This document shows positions 1 to 7,469 of a DNA stretch of 14,205 nucleotides, in pieces (position 1 is the stretch's first letter; each line of letters opens with the position of its first letter). The position numbers were made by a program, and so were the translations under genes. The notes beneath the pieces are model-generated. The model was given only the letters and a program-made list of their open reading frames with translations. It was not told where the DNA came from and did no database searches. Source of the stretch: an uncultured delta proteobacterium (GTDB lineage: Bacteria > UBA10199 > GCA-002796325 > 1-14-0-20-49-13); contig CAIPVD010000331.1 in the NCBI GenBank assembly GCA_903868375.1, forward strand, positions 1 to 14,205. Direction: 5' to 3'.

Positions 1-630
1 CTGGTTGCTAGAAATGTTGATGAACTTGCTACTCTCAAGCACGAGATTGAATCGACAACATCCTGCAAAGCTATTACATATCCGTTGGACCTTGCAGATA
101 TGTCTTCTGTAAAAAACTTTGTTAATGAGCTTCCAGATGTCGATATATTGATAAACAATGCTGGCTATGCCGTCGTGGGAGACGTGAGTTCCGTTTCGCC
201 CGACAAATATGAAGCCAATATGACGGTCAATCTTTTCGCGCCTGCTTTTATTATTTCAGAACTTGTGAAGAGGAAAAATCCACCAAAAAAGATCATTAAT
301 ATTCTTTCCACGACCGCGGGGGCTGGCCGGAGGAGTTATAGTTCGTACTCTGCAACGAAGGCCGCGCTTTGGGCTTTTACTCGAAGTTTTAGACGGGTAT
401 ATGCCGATAAGATTCAAGTTCTAGAGGTCATTGCTTCCTCCTTCACGGATTCTGGATTCAATATTGCCAATACTGGAAGTAATAAGGGCTTCGATTCGCA
501 ATTCGTTGCAAATGAGATAGAAAAGGCTGAAAGTACAGGCCGCGAACGATTAGTTATACCTTTTAAATCGAACCTTTTTATCTGGCTTGAATTGCTATTT
601 CCAAGGGTGTTTCAGCGTGTATTTCCGTGA
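1..630 (+). CDS. Short-chain dehydrogenase/reductase, 5' end missing
   Basis: The frame is open from base 1 to the TGA at 628-630, giving 209 visible residues. The start and the N-terminal nucleotide-binding TGxxxGxG loop lie outside the window. A classical SDR core is clear: NNAG at visible residues 52-55, an NxN-type asparagine in TVNLFAP, a Ser/Thr patch in ILSTTAG, and the catalytic YxxxK as YSATK with Tyr116 and Lys120. The TTG at 85 and the internal ATGs are not the start, because the Rossmann fold is already under way before them. The protein should be a cytosolic NAD(P)-dependent oxidoreductase. The C-terminus is hydrophobic and aromatic (LFIWLELLFP region), which could sit against a membrane. 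Substrate is unknown; its place at the head of a glycan operon suggests a sugar or lipid-carrier substrate, but that is inference. It ends 10 nt before the next gene. Confidence 0.85.
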   Translation: MVARNVDELATLKHEIESTTSCKAITYPLDLADMSSVKNFVNELPDVDILINNAGYAVVGDVSSVSPDKYEANMTVNLFAPAFIISELVKRKNPPKKIINILSTTAGAGRRSYSSYSATKAALWAFTRSFRRVYADKIQVLEVIASSFTDSGFNIANTGSNKGFDSQFVANEIEKAESTGRERLVIPFKSNLFIWLELLFPRVFQRVFP

Positions 631-640
631 TCTTTAATCT

Positions 641-1969
641 ATGAAAATTAAAAGCCTGTTCATGTCTGACCTTCTTCCTGTTTGGATGATCGTTCTATCG
701 TTCGGGCCATACGTGTTACCAAGCCTTGGAATTCGTACCGAGCATTTATTGATATACTTTCTGGCTTTTTTTGGTGCAATAATATTGCTGGTGAATAGGC
801 GTCCTGTTTTTTATAGCCCTTCATTATTCTTTATATTTTTATCGATGCTATTTCTTACGGTGATAACGTCTTACTCAACGCTTTTTGGTTATGAACAAAT
901 AATCGACCAAACTACCATCGGTAAAATAATCTCTCATGCTGAAAAATATTTAAGGCCGATGGCTGTCATCATTGCATTATCTGTATTCTTTAAAATAAGC
1001 GATACTGGGAGTTCCCGTAAGGCGCTAATTAATGTCAGCAAGGCTCTTCTTTATATGTTGGCGATCAATAGTACACTTGTCCTGATCCAGCTGTTCGTTG
1101 ATCTGTCACCAATTCTTAGCCACTTTACCTATGGAATGGGATCGGCATCCTTCGATGGAGAGACTCGCTCGGTATCGGAACTTGGCATGAGCATGGGTCG
1201 TTTTAGCGGGATATTCAACCAACCAGCCGAGGCCGGTTTAACATATGCGCTTGGATTGTTTGCGTGGGCGTATTTGAGCAGCATCAAGGATAAGGTGGGC
1301 GGAATCTATTGGAAGCGATACTTGCTGCTAGGATTGGTTTCGGTCGGTGGTTTTTTTACGATATCGAAACTATTCATTGTTTTGGGTATTCCATTATTTG
1401 TCGTATACCTTATGTTTATTAACAAAGGCGCGCATGTAATAAATTTTAAATTCTTCCTTATTGTTTTTATTGGGATAGTTTCTATCGGCTATTTTGTTTC
1501 CAAAAGTGAAACTTTTTATTCTCTTTATACACTTGTGGATGCTTTGAACAACCGATCCCTTGAAGGCATCACGGGGGGGAGGTTCGGCGAGGAATCTACC
1601 GTCATTGAACAGTTCCAGCATGTGTGGGAACATGGCGCACTTTATGGACTAGGTTTTGCATCGTATACCTGTCTTGATAATGGATATCTTGAGTTTTTTG
1701 TACAGGGAGGCATAGTTTGTTTGGCGGGGTATGTTGCACTTTTGATAGGTATGGCGCTTACGGCATTAAAACATTTGAAGACCGCGGAAGGAAAATTGCT
1801 TATGTTCATCGTTGTATATGTCTCCGGCGCTGCCGTTGGAATGCCACCTCTCACTGCAAATCGTTTTTCACCGATAGTATGGGTGTTCATCGTCCTGATA
1901 ATGTTTGTTTTTTATTCGGACAAGAAGTTTAGGCAAAATAAAGAGGAACAAAACATAAAAATAGCATGA
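641..1969 (+). CDS. Wzy/WaaL-type O-antigen polymerase or ligase, multi-spanning membrane protein
   Basis: The 442-residue protein is dominated by hydrophobic segments, roughly at 13-30, 35-52, 59-78, 106-117, 134-153, 198-213, 227-243, 245-261, 269-286, 352-376, 386-402 and 410-426. This matches the 10-14 spans of Wzy polymerases and WaaL ligases. Family-like landmarks are GRFSGIFNQPAEAGL (186-200), which resembles the conserved R-x-x-G-x-F-x-N-x-x patch, and the DNGYLEFFVQGG segment (346-357) after the long loop at about 287-345, which probably faces the periplasm. Such proteins act on undecaprenyl-PP-linked repeat units at the outer face of the inner membrane. Polymerase and ligase cannot be told apart by eye. 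No clear ribosome binding site precedes ATG 641; coupling to the upstream stop 10 nt away is likely. The gene is visibly more AT-rich than its neighbours, as is usual for wzy genes. It contains a G7 tract at 1573-1579. Confidence 0.8.
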   Translation: MKIKSLFMSDLLPVWMIVLSFGPYVLPSLGIRTEHLLIYFLAFFGAIILLVNRRPVFYSPSLFFIFLSMLFLTVITSYSTLFGYEQIIDQTTIGKIISHAEKYLRPMAVIIALSVFFKISDTGSSRKALINVSKALLYMLAINSTLVLIQLFVDLSPILSHFTYGMGSASFDGETRSVSELGMSMGRFSGIFNQPAEAGLTYALGLFAWAYLSSIKDKVGGIYWKRYLLLGLVSVGGFFTISKLFIVLGIPLFVVYLMFINKGAHVINFKFFLIVFIGIVSIGYFVSKSETFYSLYTLVDALNNRSLEGITGGRFGEESTVIEQFQHVWEHGALYGLGFASYTCLDNGYLEFFVQGGIVCLAGYVALLIGMALTALKHLKTAEGKLLMFIVVYVSGAAVGMPPLTANRFSPIVWVFIVLIMFVFYSDKKFRQNKEEQNIKIA

Positions 1970-3159
1970 GAATCCTATACATTAATAGTTATCAGGGTGA
2001 AGACCTTGTAAAAGAACGGAGCGTCTCGAACAATCGTGCATTGGGTGGAAGCCGTAAGGTGGAGCTGATATGCAGTGCCTTGAAAAGAGAAGGCCATGAT
2101 GTGGTGGTTCTTTCGTCGGGAATCCCTGCCAATGGGGACTGGAAATGCTATAGGTCGTTCGAATCAACGGTCCCAAGTGCTGACAAATCCGGCGCCAGGG
2201 TATTCTATTCTTCATGCGTTGATTTCAAGCTTATTAAATATATCCCTTCACTCATTTCGTCGTTCAGATTTATGCGCAGAGAGGCCAAGATAAAACCTTT
2301 CGACGCGATCATGATCTATAATTTCGATGAGTATCCATTTGTGATGAGCCTATTGTATCATCTTTTCATCAAACAAATACCTATAGTGCTTGAGTATGAA
2401 GATTCTGTGGAGGTTGATGGGCGGGGAGTTGGATTTATTAGACGAGCCATATGGAAGACTATCAGATATTGGTTGTCGCCTCGTTTACGAGGGATCTTGG
2501 GCGTTAATACGAAGCTTACGAATACGTATTGCAAGAACGATAACAGGTTCAATCTTCCCGGCATAGTTTCCGGTGCTTTGTGCGATCTTTCGCTGTCAAA
2601 ACGGCCCCCATTAAGCGGAGGGAAACCTTATTTGGCGGTCTTTTCCGGCAGCCTTCTAAAGGCAAAGGGCGCCCAGCACATGATCTTAGCTGCAAAGCAT
2701 TTCAAAGGAAGGGTTAAGTTCGTGGTATCGGGAACCGGCCCAATGTATGAAGAACTTATAGGATTAGCGGCAAATTGTGGCGGAAATGTTGATGTCGTCG
2801 GATGTCTTGAAAGAAAGGAACTTGATGAACTGCTCGCCTCTGCCGATATATTGGTCAATCCTCATGAAGATGAGAAGAGCGGTGGGATACAGCCATTGAA
2901 GTTGATAGAATATCTCGTTGCCGGAGGTGTCGTTATTACGACAAAGCATGCTGATTCAAGGGACGAGGTATATGATTATTGCGAACTGACATATCCTAGC
3001 GCTGAAGCCGTGGCCAAGACGATCGAAAAAGTCTTGGAACAGCCTGAACAAATGGTCGTCCGTGCAAAGAAAGGCCAGATGTGGGCAATATCCCACTACT
3101 CTGAATCTGCAGTATCAGAAAAATTGGATCGTTTAATGTTGTCTGCAATCTCGTCATAA
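1966..3159 (+). CDS. GT-B fold glycosyltransferase (GT4-type)
   Basis: This 397-residue protein has the two-domain layout of GT4 enzymes. The N-terminal half opens with MRILYINSY and a GGSRKVELICSALKREGHDV segment typical of the acceptor domain. The donor half begins at FSGSLLKAKGAQ (226-237), followed by SGTGPMYEEL (255-264), GCLERKELDELLASADI (279-295) and GGIQPLKLIEYLVAGG (306-321). Glu315 matches the second Glu of the usual EX7E donor motif; the first position is Gly307. That arrangement is common in the P-x-K-x-x-E-Y subgroup. It probably transfers a sugar from a nucleotide donor to a lipid-linked oligosaccharide on the cytosolic membrane face. Linkage and sugar are not readable. The start ATG overlaps the stop of the polymerase gene (ATGA), which implies translational coupling. 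No transmembrane segment is evident. Confidence 0.88.
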   Translation: MRILYINSYQGEDLVKERSVSNNRALGGSRKVELICSALKREGHDVVVLSSGIPANGDWKCYRSFESTVPSADKSGARVFYSSCVDFKLIKYIPSLISSFRFMRREAKIKPFDAIMIYNFDEYPFVMSLLYHLFIKQIPIVLEYEDSVEVDGRGVGFIRRAIWKTIRYWLSPRLRGILGVNTKLTNTYCKNDNRFNLPGIVSGALCDLSLSKRPPLSGGKPYLAVFSGSLLKAKGAQHMILAAKHFKGRVKFVVSGTGPMYEELIGLAANCGGNVDVVGCLERKELDELLASADILVNPHEDEKSGGIQPLKLIEYLVAGGVVITTKHADSRDEVYDYCELTYPSAEAVAKTIEKVLEQPEQMVVRAKKGQMWAISHYSESAVSEKLDRLMLSAISS

Positions 3160-3162
3160 AAC

Positions 3163-4326
3163 ATGAAACCCTGCATACTTATTTTTTTGGGAAATTATCT
3201 GCCCGGATTCAAGTCCGGTGGACCCGCACGGACTATAGCTAATATGGTAGAAAGGTTGGGAGATGAATTCCAGTTCAAGATCATAACTCGTGACCGTGAT
3301 CTGGGAGATGCAGTTCCATACGAAGGAATCAAGGCCGGGGCGTGGAACGAGGTATCGAAGGCATCTGTTTACTATATGCCGAACGGCCGCATCTCGTTCT
3401 CAAAGATGAAGCGCCTGGTGAATGAAGCAAGGCCCGACCTTATATACTTCAATAGTTTCTTTTCGCCTGTTGCAACGATAAAGCCTCTACTTCTGCGTTA
3501 TTTTGGTTTGATGCCGCGCGTTCCGTTCATTATCGCACCAAGAGGGGAGTTTTCTATCAGTGCGGTCAATTCGAAAAGGCTCAAGAAGAGCGTGTTTACG
3601 AAGATGGCTAAAATGCTTGGCTATTACGATAATATGGCATGGCAGGCGTCTAGTGAATATGAGGCAAAGGATATTTCGAGGGTATTTGGAGAAAGGGTAA
3701 AGGTCGTGGTGGCGCCAGATCTTTCGCAAAGCTCTTATTCCATCGATAATGGCGGCTCGTTACCGAAGAAGATATGCAACTCGATCAAGATAGTGTTCCT
3801 GTCAAGAATATCACCGGTAAAGAATCTCTTAATGGCGCTAGGCGTCCTAAAAAATGTGAAGGGCGACGTTCGTTTCGATATATATGGGCCGATCGAGGAT
3901 AGGGCATATTGGAGCGAATGCTCGTCCGCTATTGACAAGCTCCCTGCCAATGTCAAGGCTAGGCACTGCGGAACTGTTGCTCACGATAAAGTGGTCAACG
4001 TTATGAAAGATTATCATCTCTTCTTTTGCCCTACCAAAGGAGAGAATTTCGGCCATGCTATTCTTGAAGCCATGATCGCAGGTTGTCCGGTTCTCATAAG
4101 CGATCAAACGCCGTGGCGTGGGCTTCAGAAGGAAGGCGTTGGCTGGGACATTTCCCTGGAAGATCACGCCGCATTCGCTAAAGCGTTGGATCTATGCATT
4201 AAGATGGGTGATGAACAGTATTCTGCAATGCAACGTAAAACTAGAGAATATGCATTTAACGTTACAAAAGATGAAGGGGTAGTCGAACAGAACAGAAGAT
4301 TGTTCCGCGAGGCGCTGAATATATGA
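3163..4326 (+). CDS. GT-B fold glycosyltransferase (GT4-type)
   Basis: This protein has 387 residues. The N-terminus reads ILIFLGNYLPGFKSGGPARTI (about 5-25); the K-S-G-G-P-x-R motif marks one GT4 subgroup in which it forms part of the sugar-donor or acceptor cleft. The donor domain shows FLSRISPVKNL (212-222), YGPIED (241-246), CGTVAHDKV (269-277) and an intact EX7E motif in ENFGHAILEAM, with Glu294 and Glu302, followed by AGCPVLISDQTPW. It should be a retaining glycosyltransferase working on the lipid-linked repeat unit in the cytosol. The gene starts 3 nt after the preceding stop without an obvious ribosome binding site and ends in an ATGA overlap with the epimerase gene. Donor and acceptor cannot be assigned from sequence alone. 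Confidence 0.88.
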   Translation: MKPCILIFLGNYLPGFKSGGPARTIANMVERLGDEFQFKIITRDRDLGDAVPYEGIKAGAWNEVSKASVYYMPNGRISFSKMKRLVNEARPDLIYFNSFFSPVATIKPLLLRYFGLMPRVPFIIAPRGEFSISAVNSKRLKKSVFTKMAKMLGYYDNMAWQASSEYEAKDISRVFGERVKVVVAPDLSQSSYSIDNGGSLPKKICNSIKIVFLSRISPVKNLLMALGVLKNVKGDVRFDIYGPIEDRAYWSECSSAIDKLPANVKARHCGTVAHDKVVNVMKDYHLFFCPTKGENFGHAILEAMIAGCPVLISDQTPWRGLQKEGVGWDISLEDHAAFAKALDLCIKMGDEQYSAMQRKTREYAFNVTKDEGVVEQNRRLFREALNI

Positions 4327-5441
4327 CAAAGAAGAAAGTGCTTTTATGTTTTGGTACGCGGCCGGAGGCGATAAAGTTCGCGCCTATCCTGCGGGAGATG
4401 CAACGCAGGGACGATACCGCCGTTAAAGTGTGTGTCACCGCGCAGCATCGCGAGATGCTCGATCAGGTTCTTGATTTTTTCAGTATCAGGCCGGAATATG
4501 ACCTTGATGTTATGAGGCCGAATCAGAGCCTGTACGATACAACCTCGGGTATTTTGAAAGGTCTCGAAAAGGTATATCAGGAATTTGCTCCCGATCATGT
4601 CGTGGTCCAGGGCGATACGACGACCGCCTTTGTCGGTGCGCTTGCAGCTTTTTATAAAAAGATAAGAGTTGCCCACGTTGAAGCAGGCCTACGCAGCAGC
4701 GATCTATATTCTCCATTTCCGGAGGAGGCGAATAGGATATTGATAAGCAGGCTGGCGAATGACCATTTTACGCCGACCCAAAAAGCATCGGACAACTTGA
4801 AGGCCGAAGGCGTGATCGATAACGTGCATATGGTGGGTAATTCCGTTATCGACGCCTTGTTCCTTACGCTTTCGATAATCAAAGAGAAGCGGCTCGATAA
4901 TATTTACGAGAAAGAGCTTCCGATTGCCTGCGGCGGCAAACGCATCGTTCTCGTTACAGGCCATAGAAGGGAAAGCTTTGGAGAGCCGTTCAAGCAGATA
5001 TGTTATGCCTTGCGTGAGATAGCTTCTTCGGCTTCGGATGTTGAAATAATCTATCCGGTTCATTTGAACCCGAACGTTCGCAAACCTGTATTTGAGATAT
5101 TGAAAGATATAAAAAATGTTCATTTGATCGAGCCGCTCGACTATCCAAGGTTCGTATGGCTAATGTCACGCTCTCATATAGTGCTTACCGATTCTGGCGG
5201 CGTTCAGGAAGAAGCTCCGTCCCTTGGCAAACCGGTGCTTGTCATGCGCGACGTTACGGAGAGAACGGAAGGGATAGAAGCTGGTTCAGCGATATTGGTA
5301 GGTACTAGATCCGACAAAATTATTGGCGATACCTCTAGACTTTTGTCGGACAATTTTCTATACGAGAGAATGTCAAAACTAGCAAATCCATATGGAGATG
5401 GAAAAACATCGATGCGCATAGCTGATATCATGTCACGATAG
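4323..5441 (+). CDS. wecB: UDP-N-acetylglucosamine 2-epimerase, non-hydrolysing (WecB type)
   Basis: The 372-residue length is standard for the non-hydrolysing family, which interconverts UDP-GlcNAc and UDP-ManNAc in the cytosol. Family landmarks occur in order: GTRPEAIK (11-18), TAQHREMLDQVL (39-50), QGDTTT (96-101), HVEAGLRS (118-125), PFPEEANR (131-138), TGHRRESFG (212-220), YPVHLNP (244-250) and DSGGVQEEAPSLGKP (290-304). Asp98, Glu120, Glu134 and His214 match, from memory of the E. coli WecB alignment, the catalytic or binding residues D95, E117, E131 and H213. It resembles WecB rather than the FnlC/WbjD branch (recognition by eye). The start overlaps the previous stop (ATGA), with GAGG at 4309-4312 as a plausible Shine-Dalgarno. 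No UDP-ManNAc dehydrogenase (WecC) is in the window, so the product is either used as ManNAc or oxidised by an enzyme encoded elsewhere. Confidence 0.95.
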   Translation: MTKKKVLLCFGTRPEAIKFAPILREMQRRDDTAVKVCVTAQHREMLDQVLDFFSIRPEYDLDVMRPNQSLYDTTSGILKGLEKVYQEFAPDHVVVQGDTTTAFVGALAAFYKKIRVAHVEAGLRSSDLYSPFPEEANRILISRLANDHFTPTQKASDNLKAEGVIDNVHMVGNSVIDALFLTLSIIKEKRLDNIYEKELPIACGGKRIVLVTGHRRESFGEPFKQICYALREIASSASDVEIIYPVHLNPNVRKPVFEILKDIKNVHLIEPLDYPRFVWLMSRSHIVLTDSGGVQEEAPSLGKPVLVMRDVTERTEGIEAGSAILVGTRSDKIIGDTSRLLSDNFLYERMSKLANPYGDGKTSMRIADIMSR

Positions 5442-5464
5442 ATGCTGTGGACAAGCAAAACGAA

Positions 5465-5470
5465 AGGGAG
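5465..5470 (+). promoter_or_regulatory. Shine-Dalgarno that decides the start of the first extended SDR
   Basis: AGGGAG lies 3 nt before ATG 5474 (AAAGG at 5463-5467 gives a 6-nt spacing). The alternative GTG at 5447 has no comparable site and would add nine polar residues before the Rossmann strand. ATG 5474 is therefore preferred. Confidence 0.65.
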
Positions 5471-5473
5471 ATC

Positions 5474-6394
5474 ATGGCAAAGGTTCTAATAACAGGCGGT
5501 CGCGGTTTCATAGGCACCAATTTAACTAAAGAGATCAGGTCGAGAGGGCACGACGTTTGGACGTGCGATATACTGCAGGGAGAAGACCCGCAGCATATTA
5601 AAGTGGACACGGGAGTATATCAACAGCTCGATGCGCTCTTCAGAAAACATAAGTTCGACTATGTCTATCATTTGGCGGCCGAATACGGTAGATGGAACGG
5701 CGAGGATCATTACGAGAATTTGTGGAGAACCAATGTTGTAGGTACGAAGAATATCCTTCGTCTTCAGGAACAGCACCGTTATAAGATGATTTTCTTTTCC
5801 AGCGCAGAAGTTTACGGCGATTACGACCAATTGATGACGGAAGATGTTATGGAGAAGGTGCCTCTAAAGCAGATGAACGATTACGCCATCTCAAAGTGGG
5901 CCGGAGAGCTACAGTGCCTCAACCATGCCACCATGTTCGGTGTAGATGTCGTCAGGGTACGCCCCGTTGGATGCTATGGGCCGCATGAATATTACAGCCC
6001 ATACAGAGGCGTGATACCTATATTCGTTTATAGCTGTTTGAAGAACAAACCTTTCGTTGTATATCGCGGACATAAACGCATATTCGATTATGTAGAGGAC
6101 ACCTGCAGGACGTTCGCGAATATCATGGATAATTTCAAGAAGGGTGAGGTCTATAATATCGGCAGCAAAGAGGATTGGAACATTAGCATCGAGGAACTTG
6201 CGGATATAGTCCTGAAAGAAACCGGAGCAAGTCCGAAGCTTGCCGTCTATAAAGGTGAAGAGAGCTTCACGACCAGGATAAAGGTAGTCGATTACTCGAA
6301 ATCGAGAAGAGACTTAAAGCATGACCCAAAGATAGACATACATGAAGGAGTTAGAAGATATACGGAATGGATGAAAAGCGTTTATTGCAAATAA
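5474..6394 (+). CDS. NAD-dependent epimerase/dehydratase (extended SDR)
   Basis: From ATG 5474 the protein has 306 residues and begins directly with the dinucleotide-binding strand, MAKVLITGGRGFIG (GxxGxxG at 8-14). A GTG at 5447 would add nine residues. The catalytic set is FFSSAEVYGD (107-116) and YAISK (Tyr137, Lys141). Glu112 sits where RmlB-type 4,6-dehydratases and UDP-glucuronate decarboxylases carry a proton-abstracting glutamate. Ala111 replaces the aspartate of RmlB (serine in the decarboxylases). This favours a dehydratase- or decarboxylase-like enzyme over a plain GalE, but only weakly. RVRPVGCYGPHEYY (161-174) is the usual substrate-binding stretch. The protein is cytosolic, 306 residues against a family norm of 300-350, and probably makes a modified nucleotide sugar for this glycan. 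It follows the epimerase by 32 nt and precedes a second extended SDR. Confidence 0.88.
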   Translation: MAKVLITGGRGFIGTNLTKEIRSRGHDVWTCDILQGEDPQHIKVDTGVYQQLDALFRKHKFDYVYHLAAEYGRWNGEDHYENLWRTNVVGTKNILRLQEQHRYKMIFFSSAEVYGDYDQLMTEDVMEKVPLKQMNDYAISKWAGELQCLNHATMFGVDVVRVRPVGCYGPHEYYSPYRGVIPIFVYSCLKNKPFVVYRGHKRIFDYVEDTCRTFANIMDNFKKGEVYNIGSKEDWNISIEELADIVLKETGASPKLAVYKGEESFTTRIKVVDYSKSRRDLKHDPKIDIHEGVRRYTEWMKSVYCK

Positions 6395-6396
6395 GA

Positions 6397-6412
6397 TCAT
6401 TTGATCAAATGA
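6397..6412. repeat. Perfect 16-bp palindrome between the two SDR genes
   Basis: TCATTTGATCAAATGA equals its own reverse complement. It starts 2 nt after the TAA at 6392-6394 and ends at the first bases of the Shine-Dalgarno region of the next gene. As RNA it could form a 6-bp AU-rich stem with a GATC loop; as DNA it could be a dimer operator. No U-run follows, so it does not look like an intrinsic terminator. Function is unknown and chance is possible. Confidence 0.55.
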
Positions 6413-6417
6413 AAGGA
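6412..6417 (+). promoter_or_regulatory. Shine-Dalgarno that decides the start of the second extended SDR
   Basis: AAAGGA at 6412-6417 runs into an upstream ATG at 6417, too close to serve it, but lies 8 nt before ATG 6426. The downstream ATG is therefore the likelier start. The 5' end of this site touches the palindrome at 6397-6412. Confidence 0.65.
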
Positions 6418-6425
6418 TGAACTAC

Positions 6426-7469
6426 ATGGACGATTATAAAAAATATTATGAAGGCAAAGTAGTGCTGATAACCGGAGGCGGCGGTGCCATTGGCTCCAAT
6501 CTTACTAAGACGATAGCGGGTCTTAATGCCAAGAAGGTCATCATTCTCGATGACATGTCGGCAGCTTATGAATGGAACATACCATCTGCTTCGAACATAT
6601 TCCTTGTTAAAGGTAGCATTACAGACGAGGTTTCTCTAAAGAGAGTCTTCAACGAGAAGCCGGATGTTGTCTATCATTTAGCAGCTTTTTTTGCCAACCA
6701 GCGTTCCGTTGATTATCCGCAGAGCGATCTAATGGTGAACGGTCTTGGTACGTTGTTAGTATATCAATATGCCAGCATGTGTAACGTTGAAAGGCTTGTC
6801 TATGCATCTTCAGGCTGTTCTATTTACGGTTCTGCCGCGCCGCTGCCGCTGAAAGAAGATTTTATGTCGATGCATTTGACCACGCCGTATCAGATCACCA
6901 AGATGCTGGGTGAGTTATATGCGAATTTCTTCAACCATCATTACGGATTAAAGGCCGTTAAAACGCGCTTCTTTAATTCATACGGCCCGGGCGAGGTTCC
7001 AGGACAATATAGGAACGTCATACCGAACTTCATTTTCTGGTCCATGATGGGCCTGCCGCTTCCGTTCACGGGTTCCGGAGAAGAAACGCGCGATTTTACC
7101 TTCGTTATGGATATCGTTGATGCGTTGTTAAGAGCCGGTTACTATGAAAAGGCGATAGGCACGGAAATGAACATAGCTTCCGCGAAAGAGATCAAGATAT
7201 TGGAACTGGCAGAGAAGATCAATAAGTTAACAGGCAATAAGGCGGGCATAGCCAGGGCTCCTCATAGAATTTGGGATACCAAAAAAAGGCTCTTGGCGTC
7301 CATCGATAGGGCAAATGCGCTGCTTGGATATTCACCGGCTATGAACTTCGATGAAGGATTGCAGATAACCGTTGATTGGTTCCGAAAGAACTGGGATAGC
7401 ATTGTTAAAAGTGCCGAGTTTCCTGCCGGCACTTCTTCTGCAACGGCTGGGGTGATCGTAAAGAAATGA
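6426..7469 (+). CDS. NAD-dependent epimerase/dehydratase (extended SDR, UDP-sugar 4-epimerase-like)
   Basis: From ATG 6426 the protein has 347 residues; ATG 6417 would add three. It opens with a short polar leader and then KVVLITGGGGAIGSNL, with the GxxGxxG-type loop at 17-23. Other landmarks are YHLAAFFANQRSV (83-95), YASSGCSIYG (126-135), the catalytic YQITK (Tyr155, Lys159), RFFNSYGPGE (181-190) and TRDFTFVMDIVDAL (221-234). A serine (Ser132) stands where the neighbouring SDR has Glu112, so this one looks more like a 4-epimerase or reductase than a dehydratase. The tail after about residue 330 (PAGTSSATAG) is low in complexity and probably disordered. It is cytosolic and acts on a nucleotide sugar of unknown identity. 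The two adjacent SDRs are diverged paralogues and may act in sequence. It ends with an ATGA overlap into the next gene. Confidence 0.88.
   Translation: MDDYKKYYEGKVVLITGGGGAIGSNLTKTIAGLNAKKVIILDDMSAAYEWNIPSASNIFLVKGSITDEVSLKRVFNEKPDVVYHLAAFFANQRSVDYPQSDLMVNGLGTLLVYQYASMCNVERLVYASSGCSIYGSAAPLPLKEDFMSMHLTTPYQITKMLGELYANFFNHHYGLKAVKTRFFNSYGPGEVPGQYRNVIPNFIFWSMMGLPLPFTGSGEETRDFTFVMDIVDALLRAGYYEKAIGTEMNIASAKEIKILELAEKINKLTGNKAGIARAPHRIWDTKKRLLASIDRANALLGYSPAMNFDEGLQITVDWFRKNWDSIVKSAEFPAGTSSATAGVIVKK

Noticed and set aside
4704..5123. 139-codon minus-strand open frame inside the 2-epimerase gene
   Set aside because: Antisense to a textbook WecB-type gene and without any family features.
5447..5473. 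GTG start nine codons upstream for the first extended SDR
   Set aside because: ATG 5474 has the AGGGAG site and places the Rossmann strand at the N-terminus as usual. The longer form cannot be fully excluded.
6397..6412. Palindrome as an intrinsic terminator
   Set aside because: The stem is only 6 bp and AU-rich, and no U-run follows. The downstream gene is closely spaced and functionally linked.
7281..7287. A7 run (and similar A7/T7 runs in other genes) as a programmed frameshift or slippage site
   Set aside because: The reading frames continue undisturbed across these runs with recognisable protein sequence on both sides, and no alternative frame encodes a plausible extension.
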